The position numbers and the translations under genes were made by a program. The notes below the pieces were generated by a model. It was given only the letters and a program-made list of their open reading frames with translations, was not told the origin of the DNA and searched no databases. From UBA4729 sp039931245 (GTDB taxonomy: Bacteria > Patescibacteriota > Saccharimonadia > Saccharimonadales > UBA4665), in assembly GCA_039931245.1 (NCBI GenBank), contig JBDTSH010000016.1:62001-126000 (forward strand): 64,000 nucleotides of DNA, written 5' to 3'. Positions 42,240 to 50,095 of the stretch are shown here, in pieces (position 1 is the first letter of the stretch; every line of letters starts with the position of its first letter).

Positions 42240-42618
42240 CTACCGAGGGCGATTTTGATTCAAGTGCTTCAGTAATAACTCGGGCCAGGTTGTGCGGGGC
42301 TGTCCATGATTTAATAATGCAGCGGTGGGCCCCGAGGCTGTAGGCTTCGTTGACTTCAGGGGAGTTCTCCATATTAGTGAAGATCAATACTTTTACATCG
42401 GGGTGCTCCTTGAGGTCGAATTGTTTCAGAAACTCTAAACCGCCCATAATAGGCATCAACAAGTCGAGAAGGATGAGTTGGGGCTTAAATTTTGACAGCT
42501 TATCGAGCGCTTCTTGGCCGTCAAAAGCAGACTCCACTTGGTAGCCTTCTTTATTCAAGATGATTGTATAAGCGTTGTTTAAGTCTTTGTCGTCTTCGAC
42601 TATGAGTATATTGGCCAC
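42229..42618 (-). CDS. Single-domain response regulator
   Basis: 129 aa receiver: VEDD (8-10), phospho-acceptor Asp52 in ILLDLLMP, Thr80 in IFTNME, Lys103 in IIKSW. No output domain; the last gene of the 42.2-45.0 kb sensory operon. Start is GTG 42618 with AAGGAG 5 nt upstream; a TTG five codons earlier overlaps the ribosome site. Its 3' end overlaps the Crp/Fnr gene by 11 bp. Confidence 0.92.
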   Translation of the reverse strand: MANILIVEDDKDLNNAYTIILNKEGYQVESAFDGQEALDKLSKFKPQLILLDLLMPIMGGLEFLKQFDLKEHPDVKVLIFTNMENSPEVNEAYSLGAHRCIIKSWTAPHNLARVITEALESKSPSVAKA

Positions 42619-42691
42619 AGGCACTCCTTGCAATTACTTACTCTATTTATACCATATTGGCGCGCGGGCGAAGTATAAAATATCTAACATA

Positions 42692-43837
42692 TTAGCTGTT
42701 TGGTCCCCTGTTTGCCTTGGCTTGGTGTTTTACAGGGTCTTTGGGTAGGGTAAAGTAAAAAGTCGTCCCCTTGCCTTCTACGCTCTCAAACCAAATAGTG
42801 CCCCCCAAGCGTTCAAGTAAACCACGTACCAAGTAAAGGCCGAGTCCGGTGCCAGTTGTTTCGCGTTTGAGAATATTCGTCGCCCGAAAGAACTTACTGA
42901 AAACTTGATCGTGCGCAGTACTGGGGATCCCCCACCCATTGTCGGCCACACTGACAAGGACATCACGGAGGCGGCCGCGGACTTCGACCACCACGGCGCC
43001 TTTATCGGAGGTGTACTTAATTGCATTGGAGATTAGATTGGAAATAACTTCTTTTATTATAAGATTATCGGTTTTGACGTTTGTGCTGACCTTGCCGATT
43101 TTCTTGAGGGTCAGGCTAATTGATTTTTCGGAAGCGGCCAAGTTCAACTCTTTGATGACTTCTTCGGCGGCTTTCTCTAAATGGAGGTTCTTGGGGATGA
43201 TAGCAATCGTGCCGCTCTCGATACGGGTGATGTTTAGGAGTGTGCTGATAAGCTCATTCATGCGATTAGTGGCGCTAATAATAGTTCGTAACGACTTCTT
43301 CTGAGCTGGAGTGACATCGCCCATATAGCCATCAGCGAGCATATGAGTATACGTTTTGATGGCCGACAGTGGCGTCCGCAGCTGGTGACTTGCCAATGAA
43401 ATGAATTCACTTTTCATACGGTCAATTTCTTCTTCGAGAGTGATATCACGAAATACCTGGATTGCGCCGAGTGGCTTGTCCGCTAATAGTATAGGCGAAA
43501 CGCTAATCGACACCGGCAAGTGATGGCCGTCCTTGGTCTGGTAGAAAGTTTTCTCGTTGACCGGCTTCCCCGTCAAGAAAGCTCGGGTAATCGGTCGATC
43601 GATTAGGCTAATCGGCTCCCCTTTTTTGGTGACGGCGACGATTTTTTTAGGGAACCATTCGCCGATTAACTCATGTGCTTCGTAGCCGAGTAAGGCCGAG
43701 GCAACTGAATTAATTCGAGTTATTTTGCCGAACTCATCGGTTGCAATCGCCCCATCGCCCAGGCTGCTAAAGAGGGCTTCCGCTTGGGCTCTTTCTTCCT
43801 TTAAGCGTATCGACGATAGATTCAGTGGTTGTTTCAT
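42692..43837 (-). CDS. PAS sensor histidine kinase
   Basis: 381 aa, no membrane segment. PAS domain (about 15-135; FSSLGDGAIATDEFGKI, VFRDIT), HisKA with ASHQLRTP (His151; Gln where Glu is common), N-box ISNLISNAIKYTS, G1 ADNGWGIP, F-box FSKFFRA, G2 GTGLGLYLV. Central gene of an operon reading membrane protein (45046), 89-aa protein, kinase, receiver (42229). It probably phosphorylates that receiver. The membrane protein upstream may provide the sensory input that the kinase lacks. Confidence 0.93.
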   Translation of the reverse strand: MKQPLNLSSIRLKEERAQAEALFSSLGDGAIATDEFGKITRINSVASALLGYEAHELIGEWFPKKIVAVTKKGEPISLIDRPITRAFLTGKPVNEKTFYQTKDGHHLPVSISVSPILLADKPLGAIQVFRDITLEEEIDRMKSEFISLASHQLRTPLSAIKTYTHMLADGYMGDVTPAQKKSLRTIISATNRMNELISTLLNITRIESGTIAIIPKNLHLEKAAEEVIKELNLAASEKSISLTLKKIGKVSTNVKTDNLIIKEVISNLISNAIKYTSDKGAVVVEVRGRLRDVLVSVADNGWGIPSTAHDQVFSKFFRATNILKRETTGTGLGLYLVRGLLERLGGTIWFESVEGKGTTFYFTLPKDPVKHQAKANRGPNS

Positions 43838-43856
43838 GACTTTTACCTACTCTACA

Positions 43857-44126
43857 TTATGCGCCACGAGGTGGTTCCGTGACCAGGCTTTGGAGCTGAT
43901 TAGTATACTCTTCGATCAACTCACTATCTTCTGTCAAAAGCGATACGGCAACCCGAATCCAATCAATGAGCATATCAAGGTCTTTGCCCGACAAATCCTT
44001 GGGCTCTTTATGGAGGTGATTCTGAACTTGACGGGAGATAAATCGATCGGCGGCCGGGCCAAGATAGACATGGGTAATTCGCACCACACGGTCATAGAGG
44101 AGAATGTTAGGATCAGGCTTAACCAT
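43857..44126 (-). CDS. Hypothetical small protein in sensory operon, 89 aa
   Basis: Unrecognised helical protein (DRVVRITHVYLGPAADRFIS; DLDMLIDWIRVAVSLL; ELIEEYTNQLQSLV). Its ATG (44126) is 2 nt after the stop of the membrane protein and 19 nt separates it from the kinase, so it belongs to the operon. The pattern of amphipathic helices suggests a small regulatory or adaptor protein. No Cys, no membrane segment. Confidence 0.78.
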   Translation of the reverse strand: MVKPDPNILLYDRVVRITHVYLGPAADRFISRQVQNHLHKEPKDLSGKDLDMLIDWIRVAVSLLTEDSELIEEYTNQLQSLVTEPPRGA

Positions 44127-44128
44127 AG

Positions 44129-45046
44129 TTAAACTTCCTCGATCTTTTTCATACGCATCGCGCCTCGAGCGATCAGGATATAACCGACGGCAGCGCCTAA
44201 TCGAATCGCATATGTCGCTGCCAACGAGGAATTGAGGGAGAGGTGCTCGTTCCGCGGAACAGCGGCAGATAAATATTGCAGGGCGACTGAACTGGCGATG
44301 ACGATACTGAGCCCGGAAGCGACTTGTTGTAGTGCGTGGCGGTAGAGTACGCCGCGACTGAGTTTGCTAAAGAGGATTATTTCATAAGCTGCCAATAAAC
44401 CAACAATCCAAGCGTAGAGATAAGGAATAATAATCGTCAGGAACATTAACCATAGGGGCAAGGCGTAGGGATTATTGGTCGAACCAATGCTATTTCCGAC
44501 CAGCTGACGGAACGTCAAAAAACAGTAAATGACGCCGATTAGTACAAAAGCGATGATTAGCATTTTTAAATTCAAAGCCGACAGCCTTTTCTTGGTGCGC
44601 GATAGTAGTCCGTGCGAACCAGTGCTGATGAAGCCAAATGCGACGATGGCTACTAACAAACTCACGTAATTGGAGATAATGAGTGAAGTACCGGCAAAAC
44701 CGGGATGCGCGTTCGCTATCGAGCTGAGAATGATAGTAATAATTGCGGGTATTAACAACCCCCACGCCAACCATTTACAGCCCAGGGCGAGCAGGTCAAA
44801 ATCTTTGCCTTCGGGAGTTTGTTCGATGGAATTCGCATAGTTTTGTAATTTGGCGTAGCCGTAAAAGGCGCTAAAAGCCAACAGCATCAAGGGGAGTATA
44901 ACCATGAATTGCAAGAGGTGATATTGTGGGATGGTGAGGTGATAGATGCGGCTAGCTTGGGTATTCCCAGGAAGGGCGACGGCCAGCAATAGATAGATAG
45001 CACTTAATAGAATATAGTAACCCATAGCGTGACTGGGGCGTTTCAT
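44129..45046 (-). CDS. Polytopic membrane protein heading a sensory operon
   Basis: 305 aa, about eight membrane helices with short loops; no family recognised. Features include YHLTIPQYHLLQF, a Tyr/Trp-rich LWLMFLTIIIPYLYAWIVG and a basic C-terminus. Being first in an operon with a soluble PAS kinase, it may be a membrane sensor, although this is only from context. AAAGG about 7 nt before ATG 45046 is a usable Shine-Dalgarno, and CTATAAT about 35 nt upstream a plausible -10, so this transcript is not leaderless. Confidence 0.8.
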   Translation of the reverse strand: MKRPSHAMGYYILLSAIYLLLAVALPGNTQASRIYHLTIPQYHLLQFMVILPLMLLAFSAFYGYAKLQNYANSIEQTPEGKDFDLLALGCKWLAWGLLIPAIITIILSSIANAHPGFAGTSLIISNYVSLLVAIVAFGFISTGSHGLLSRTKKRLSALNLKMLIIAFVLIGVIYCFLTFRQLVGNSIGSTNNPYALPLWLMFLTIIIPYLYAWIVGLLAAYEIILFSKLSRGVLYRHALQQVASGLSIVIASSVALQYLSAAVPRNEHLSLNSSLAATYAIRLGAAVGYILIARGAMRMKKIEEV

Positions 45047-45344
45047 TCTCAGCCTTTCGATGCTTGATTACACGTATTATAGATATTTGTCATGTTTATG
45101 CAAAACCAATTGTAATCAGATCTCATATAATTCACTGTAAGATATATGACTCCATACTTAAAGTATTCCTCTGATGAGTACAGGCGGAGTCGTACTGTAG
45201 TTACAATACTGCACCCTTGAATAACCGGGCCTGGTCCCCAATATATAGCCTGCCTCTAGCGGTCAATAATCGGCATTGTATCAAGACAGCCGGCATTATA
45301 TACTTATTAAGAACTTAAAAAACAAAAATGTTGCGAAAAAAATA

Positions 45345-46307
45345 ATGTCACGCTACTCACCCCAGTATAATTATTCCCGGTCGTTGCCGGTCAGATCTTC
45401 TGTAAAGCGGTCCGGTGATGCTCGTCGCCGGCCTTTGCGGTCGGAGCCCCAACCAGTTGGGAAATCGCCGCAGTTACTTCAGTGGACAAGATTACGGCTA
45501 CTGCTGATTGGGCTAATCGTGGTAGGTTTGGGTGTCCATATCGGTTGGACGAAGCATGTTTCGGCGCAAGCTGTGGTGGCTCAACAAGCTCAGGCTGCAG
45601 CGAGCGCGGTGGCTGCGAAAAAATTGGCTATTTTCAAATCGCAAACGGCTGCACTACAAGCAGCCAACCCGTTGATCGACGTGAGTATTGCGGTGAGTAG
45701 CCAATCGTTTGGTCTACAGCGGTTCGGTGACACCGGATCTTATAGCGCTGCAAGTATCGGAAAGCTAATTACGGCAGCAGCCTATTTGCACCTCGTTGAC
45801 GAGCGTAAAGTCAGCTTGGAGCAGTCCATAAATGGTAAAACCGCTCGGTATTGGATTAATGTAATGCTCGTCAACAGCGATGATGAAGCCTGGCAGTTAC
45901 TCAATGCCCAAGTGACGCATCAAGCTCTATCGGCTTACGGCGTAAGTATTGGGCTGACTCATTATGATGTTTCGACCGATTCTTTCCCGGCGGCTGATGC
46001 GGCAATCCTTTTACAGAAGCTACAAAATGGGTCGCTGCTCAGTATTGTCAATCAAAAATTGATGCTCAACTGGTTGGCGCGGGCCAATTACCGGGCCTAC
46101 CTCGTGCCAGCCGTGCCTAGCGGCTCCCAAGTCTTTCATAAAGCCGGCTTTGACGGCGATAACTTGCACGACGCGGCTATCATTAAAAAAGGAGATAACA
46201 GTTTTGTGCTAGTTATATTTACGAACGGCCATGGGAATTATGACTGGGATGGGCGGGCTCGTTTAATTCAGGAGATAACGCGTGATGCTGAAGCGGCTTA
46301 CCTCTAG
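45345..46307 (+). CDS. Membrane-anchored serine hydrolase, beta-lactamase/PBP-like
   Basis: 320 aa from ATG 45345. Arg-rich cytoplasmic N-terminus (1-45), one membrane helix (about 50-68), an Ala/Gln-rich stalk, then a penicillin-binding/class A beta-lactamase-like domain: SxxK in AASIGKLI (Ser137, Lys140), a SxN-like NSDDE (Ser178) and KTG-like HKAGFD. The motifs suggest a peptidoglycan-acting or related acyl-serine enzyme; resistance is not implied. Followed in operon (26-bp overlap) by a UPF0104 protein. An upstream in-frame TTG at 45276 is less likely. Confidence 0.82.
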   Translation: MSRYSPQYNYSRSLPVRSSVKRSGDARRRPLRSEPQPVGKSPQLLQWTRLRLLLIGLIVVGLGVHIGWTKHVSAQAVVAQQAQAAASAVAAKKLAIFKSQTAALQAANPLIDVSIAVSSQSFGLQRFGDTGSYSAASIGKLITAAAYLHLVDERKVSLEQSINGKTARYWINVMLVNSDDEAWQLLNAQVTHQALSAYGVSIGLTHYDVSTDSFPAADAAILLQKLQNGSLLSIVNQKLMLNWLARANYRAYLVPAVPSGSQVFHKAGFDGDNLHDAAIIKKGDNSFVLVIFTNGHGNYDWDGRARLIQEITRDAEAAYL

Positions 46308-47268
46308 GACCCGCCGACGGCAGGCTCAACCAGTCAGCCCCTCGGGGAATCGCGCCTACATTCGGTATATATATTTGGCAATCAGTGTCATTGCCCTGTA
46401 CGTTATCGTGCCACAGCTAAGCATATTTCAACACAGTCTAGGCCTGGTGCGGGGTGCGCGGCTCGGCTACGTTCTGGCGGCGTTAAGCTGTAACTTGATG
46501 AGCTATCAGTTCGCCGCCCTGACTTATTACTGTTTAGCTATTAAACCGCTATACTACCGACCAACTTGGCTTGTTCAGGTCGCCAGTATGTTCACTAACC
46601 GACTACTGCCGGCCGGCTTGGGCGGTATGGGGGCGAATTTCGTCTATTTGCGGCGCATGCGCTATAGCTCGGTTCAGGCTCTCAGTATGGTCGGACTAAA
46701 TGGGATACTCGGTTTTGTCGGACATAGTCTGCTCGTGGGCGGGCTCCTAGTCTTCGTAACTGACGCCCGTCGTCACGTACCGACTCCTCATATTTCCTCC
46801 GGTGTCTTGGTCGGTGCTTTTGGCCTACTGACTTGTCTAGCGGTGGGAATACTAGCGGCACCGGGGCTCCGACGGAAACTAAAGATTGGCCTGATTGATT
46901 TACGCGTTAGTCTGATGACCTATCGGCGGCACCCGGTCCGCCTATTGGCGGCCCTTGGTTCATCAATGACTTTAACCGTTACTAATCTTCTCTGTTTGTG
47001 GCTGAGTGTCCTAGCCGTTGGCGGGAACCTTGGTTTGGTGCCTGTGCTTCTGGTCCTGACGTTCGGCGTGGCTCTTGGAGCGGTAGCGCCGACACCCGGC
47101 GGTATTGGGGGCTTCGAAGCGGGTCTGGTGGCGGGCTTTATCGCCTACCGTGTTCCGGCCAGTCAGGCACTGGCGGCTGTGTTAATCTTTCGACTAATTA
47201 ACTATTGGTTTTCGCTTTTGGTGGGAGCTATGGGTTTCATTGCGGCGCAACGTCGGGGATATCTTTAG
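46282..47268 (+). CDS. UPF0104 / lysylphosphatidylglycerol-synthase-type membrane protein
   Basis: 328 aa, about eight membrane helices; family blocks MFTNRLLPAGLGGMGANFVYLRRM and GVALGAVAPTPGGIGGFEAGLVAGF (given in part: PTPGGIGGFEAG), which mark MprF/AglD flippase-like proteins better than the 36.3 kb paralogue. Starts GTG 46282 (or ATG 46285) with AGGAG 7 nt upstream, inside the 3' end of the serine hydrolase gene, so the two are co-translated and may act together on the envelope. Confidence 0.86.
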   Translation: MMLKRLTSRTRRRQAQPVSPSGNRAYIRYIYLAISVIALYVIVPQLSIFQHSLGLVRGARLGYVLAALSCNLMSYQFAALTYYCLAIKPLYYRPTWLVQVASMFTNRLLPAGLGGMGANFVYLRRMRYSSVQALSMVGLNGILGFVGHSLLVGGLLVFVTDARRHVPTPHISSGVLVGAFGLLTCLAVGILAAPGLRRKLKIGLIDLRVSLMTYRRHPVRLLAALGSSMTLTVTNLLCLWLSVLAVGGNLGLVPVLLVLTFGVALGAVAPTPGGIGGFEAGLVAGFIAYRVPASQALAAVLIFRLINYWFSLLVGAMGFIAAQRRGYL

Positions 47269-47349
47269 TCAACTACTGCCAACGTTGTCGATTGTTCGAA
47301 CTTATCAATGGGCAATGCGAATAATTATATAATGTCACGAGCGTAAGCG

Positions 47350-47378
47350 CTTTTCAGGAGACGGAAGTATGCTATAAT
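47350..47378 (+). promoter_or_regulatory. Candidate promoter upstream of ATP-grasp gene
   Basis: Extended -10 TGCTATAAT (hexamer 47373-47378) with TTTTCA (47351-47356) 16 nt upstream. Two more TATAAT hexamers follow at 47413-47418 and 47441-47446, so several starts are possible. The leader before the ATG at 47526 would be long (about 70-140 nt). Confidence 0.45.
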
Positions 47379-47525
47379 AATAGTTAGCAAGTGGTAACTA
47401 TTATCTCTCCGTTATAATATCTCGTTCCTCGCAGGCACGCTATAATCGCGGTAAGTTGTCGCTAAGCTCGTGTAGTTAATCAACCAAAAGTAAAAACTGG
47501 TCAAACCGGTAGTTAGTTGTGTGTC

Positions 47526-48566
47526 ATGAAATTAAACATGCATATTGAAATTGTGAGCTCCACTGATACTGGGTTGAGCTCCATGAGCAAGCGGTCGCGC
47601 GATGCGGTGCACGCTATTTTGGCAAAACATTATAAATTTGTCCGCGTCACAATAGTAAATGATTTGTCCGACCTCGAAGACCTAGTAGCTCGCCGGCCCG
47701 ATTTAGTCTTTCTGGGCATGAAGTTTATCCCGGTTGATCGGCTGCTCGGCTGGAATGATCCTGATAAGATTTGGTTATCACAATATTTTGACGAAAACGA
47801 TATCCCCTATACTGGGTCAGGCCGATTAGCTCACGAGCTAGAATTAAATAAACAGCTGGCAAAGCAACGAGTAATCGAAGCCGGCCTCAGCACCTCACCG
47901 TATGCCGTTGTCGCACAGGGTGACGTACCAGTACTGAACGATGCATATTTGACGTACCCACTATTCGTCAAGCCGATTGACCGCGGCGGTGGACTGGGTA
48001 TTGACGAACGGTCACTTGTTTATAATTACGACGAGCTTTGTCTTAAAGTCGCATCAATCGCGTCTCTTCACCGCTCTGACTCACTGGTAGAGAGGTACCT
48101 GTCGGGGCGTGAATTTAGCGTTGCCATCCTGAAGGATGAATTTAACGATGAGTATCGCGCGATGCCGATCGAGCTGGTTGCCGCACCGAACGATGCCGGC
48201 TCACGAGTCTTGAGTCAATCTATCAAGGCGTCGAATACTGAGGTTGTTACGGCGATCGCTGATGCCGCGACGAAGTCAAAAGTATGCAGCCTCGCTCTTG
48301 ACGTCTTCTTGGCGTTGGGCGCTCGCGATTATGGCCGGATTGATATTCGTATGGATCAGTTTGACGAGCCTTACTTTCTGGAAGCAAACCTGGTGCCAAG
48401 TTTGATTGCTGGCTACGGTTCGTTCCCTAAGGCTTGCGTCATTAACCAAAAACTTAGTTATGAAGCGATGTTGTTAGCAATAGTGAACCTGGCGTTTACG
48501 CGTAGTTTGGGTGACGTTGAAACAGAATCGCTGGCGCCTCAGCTTACGGCGGCAGTCGCCGCCTAG
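47526..48566 (+). CDS. ATP-grasp ligase, D-alanine-D-alanine ligase-like
   Basis: 346 aa. ATP-grasp fold: substrate-binding N-terminal domain (RRPDLVFLGMKFIP, IPYTGSGRLAHELELNKQLAKQ), YPLFVKPIDRGGGLGID (ATP-binding lysine and glycine loop), SLVERYLSGREFSVAIL, and the metal site DYGRIDIRMDQ / YFLEANLVPSL. Close to D-Ala-D-Ala ligase, but the canonical N-terminal GG and some ligase contacts are absent, so the substrate may be another dipeptide. ATG 47526 used; ATG 47538 is possible. Stands alone. Confidence 0.85.
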   Translation: MKLNMHIEIVSSTDTGLSSMSKRSRDAVHAILAKHYKFVRVTIVNDLSDLEDLVARRPDLVFLGMKFIPVDRLLGWNDPDKIWLSQYFDENDIPYTGSGRLAHELELNKQLAKQRVIEAGLSTSPYAVVAQGDVPVLNDAYLTYPLFVKPIDRGGGLGIDERSLVYNYDELCLKVASIASLHRSDSLVERYLSGREFSVAILKDEFNDEYRAMPIELVAAPNDAGSRVLSQSIKASNTEVVTAIADAATKSKVCSLALDVFLALGARDYGRIDIRMDQFDEPYFLEANLVPSLIAGYGSFPKACVINQKLSYEAMLLAIVNLAFTRSLGDVETESLAPQLTAAVAA

Positions 48567-48625
48567 TCCGCAGGCGAGTTGGCGCTGAATAATTACTCGT
48601 TCAATCGGGTGTATCCATGGTATTC

Positions 48626-48654
48626 TGGACAATAACAGGGGTGGATGGTATACT
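48626..48654 (+). promoter_or_regulatory. Strong sigma70-type promoter of the PAS gene
   Basis: TGGACA (48626-48631; 5 of 6 to TTGACA), 17-nt spacer, extended -10 TGGTATACT (hexamer 48649-48654). Transcription should start at about 48661-48663, where the ATG lies. This is the clearest leaderless case in the window. Confidence 0.8.
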
Positions 48655-48662
48655 ATAAATAC

Positions 48663-49187
48663 ATGGACGAAACAATGAATAGTGAAGTAGCTAGCCTCAC
48701 GTCGGAAATTGGGTACAAACAAGCGATCGCACAAGTGTCGGACAGCGCTATATTCTTACTGGACGCTAAGTGTCGGATTACCAGCTGGAACAGTGGCGGC
48801 GAAATACTCAAAGGTTATTCCTCTGATGAAGTTATCGGCCAACCGTTTTTCAAATTGTATTCAGAGCATGACCAAACAGAGGGCAAGCCTTTGGATATTC
48901 TTCGCGAGGCCGTCAGGCACGGAACGACAACTGAAGAGGGCTGGCGCACCCGTAAAGATGGCACTGAATTTTGGGCACACACCGTGACGACCGCCCTGTA
49001 CGATGACAATAAAAAAGTCATTGGCTTTATAAAGATTGTTCACGACTATAGTACGCACAAGCGGCTAGATAACCAGCGCATCTCGCTCCTTCAATCTATC
49101 CAGACCCTCAAGAAAACAGTTGCCGTCCAAAAATCTGAGATAAAAGTATTAGAAAAAAAACTTCTCCGAGCCTCAAAAAAGAAATAA
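48663..49187 (+). CDS. Stand-alone PAS-domain protein with coiled-coil tail
   Basis: 174 aa. One PAS domain (about 20-125): AIFLLDAKCRITSWNSGGEILKGYSSDEVIGQ (given in part: ITSWNSGGEILKGYSSDE), YRTRKDGTEFWAHTV-like GWRTRKDGTEFWA, FIKIVHDYST, then a Lys-rich helical tail (LLQSIQTLKKTVAVQKSEIK). No kinase, cyclase or HTH domain is fused, so it likely acts through a partner. Start ATG 48663 because the promoter's -10 ends 8 nt upstream; an in-frame ATG at 48645 lies inside the promoter. Confidence 0.87.
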   Translation: MDETMNSEVASLTSEIGYKQAIAQVSDSAIFLLDAKCRITSWNSGGEILKGYSSDEVIGQPFFKLYSEHDQTEGKPLDILREAVRHGTTTEEGWRTRKDGTEFWAHTVTTALYDDNKKVIGFIKIVHDYSTHKRLDNQRISLLQSIQTLKKTVAVQKSEIKVLEKKLLRASKKK

Positions 49188-49190
49188 CGA

Positions 49191-49214
49191 CCCCCTACCG
49201 ATCAATAAAGGGGG
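49191..49214. terminator. Possible hairpin between convergent genes
   Basis: CCCCCT and AGGGGG pair across a 12-nt loop directly after the PAS gene stop; no T-run follows. Weak. Confidence 0.3.
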
Positions 49215-49223
49215 AATGACCTT

Positions 49224-49239
49224 ATAGGCACGTGCCTAT
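49224..49239. promoter_or_regulatory. Perfect 16-bp palindrome
   Basis: ATAGGCACGTGCCTAT is fully self-complementary and lies in the 113-nt gap between convergent genes, where promoters are not expected. It could be a protein-binding site or the core of a two-way hairpin with zero loop. No T-run. Confidence 0.5.
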
Positions 49240-49300
49240 GCTGTTGCGGCGCTGGCCAGTTCACGCTCCGGTCGTGGTCGCGCGTTTCATTAGAGACTGA

Positions 49301-49990
49301 CTATAGGTGAGACAAGCCGGATAGGCTCAGGCCGCCATTAATGAGTAGCGCACTTCCTAAGAACAAACTGGTGCCGATAACGGCTTGATTGGCGAAGCGT
49401 GCCAGAAGCCGATGTACCTTGCCTAAAGTTTGAAGTTTTTGTTTCCGGGGGGTAACCCAATAGGCTCCAACGATGGCTAACTGTAGTAGCAAAGCAGCAA
49501 TGGCATAGGTAGACACAGCCGTCAGTAATGATGCTACTGCCAAATGGAGTTGACCAATATGAATCATCGCAATTACAAAAACGACGTCTACCATCGATTG
49601 AAGGACTACGAGAATGGCACCGAGGATCAATAAATGCCAAATGCTTAATCGAAGCCTTTGCACCAAGTTATCCGATGGTTCTGTCGTTAGCCTCCCCTTT
49701 TCCAAAAGCCACAGAAGTCGAGCGGCTAAAAAGAGTAGCAGCGCTCCGGCTATAATCTCGCTTCCTGGGACCAGCCAGGCGTGAGCACTTTCGATACCCA
49801 GCACTTTAGTTCCAAACCCGATTGCAAACAGTAGACCGGCCAGAACTAGAGCGCCAAAGCTACCGCTTAAGAAGGCGAAACTTCGACCGTAAGGGTTCTT
49901 CTGAGAAAGCAGGATTGGCATAACAGCGATACCGATGGGATCGATCGCAAGCAAGCCAAGAATGGCGAGGGGAGTAAGGAGGCCGAGCAC
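49301..49990 (-). CDS. LysE/GAP (Sap-like) membrane exporter
   Basis: 229 aa, six membrane helices; N-terminus LTPLAILGLLAIDPIGIAVM and AFLSGSFGALVLAGLLFAIG match the GAP/Sap (sulfolipid-addressing) and LysE-like exporter superfamily. Cargo unknown. GTG 49990 is the start; CATACT (49997-50002) ends 6 nt upstream in GGGCATACTAGT, a 12-base string also found upstream of smpB. Confidence 0.78.
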   Translation of the reverse strand: MLGLLTPLAILGLLAIDPIGIAVMPILLSQKNPYGRSFAFLSGSFGALVLAGLLFAIGFGTKVLGIESAHAWLVPGSEIIAGALLLFLAARLLWLLEKGRLTTEPSDNLVQRLRLSIWHLLILGAILVVLQSMVDVVFVIAMIHIGQLHLAVASLLTAVSTYAIAALLLQLAIVGAYWVTPRKQKLQTLGKVHRLLARFANQAVIGTSLFLGSALLINGGLSLSGLSHL

Positions 49991-50095
49991 GTTACTAGTA
50001 TGCCCTATTTGCCAACTGACGTAAATTTGGGTGTGGCTGAGCCAATCGTGCTGACTGGTGACGACAGAACTAAGTGGTTACAATTAAACAAAGGG

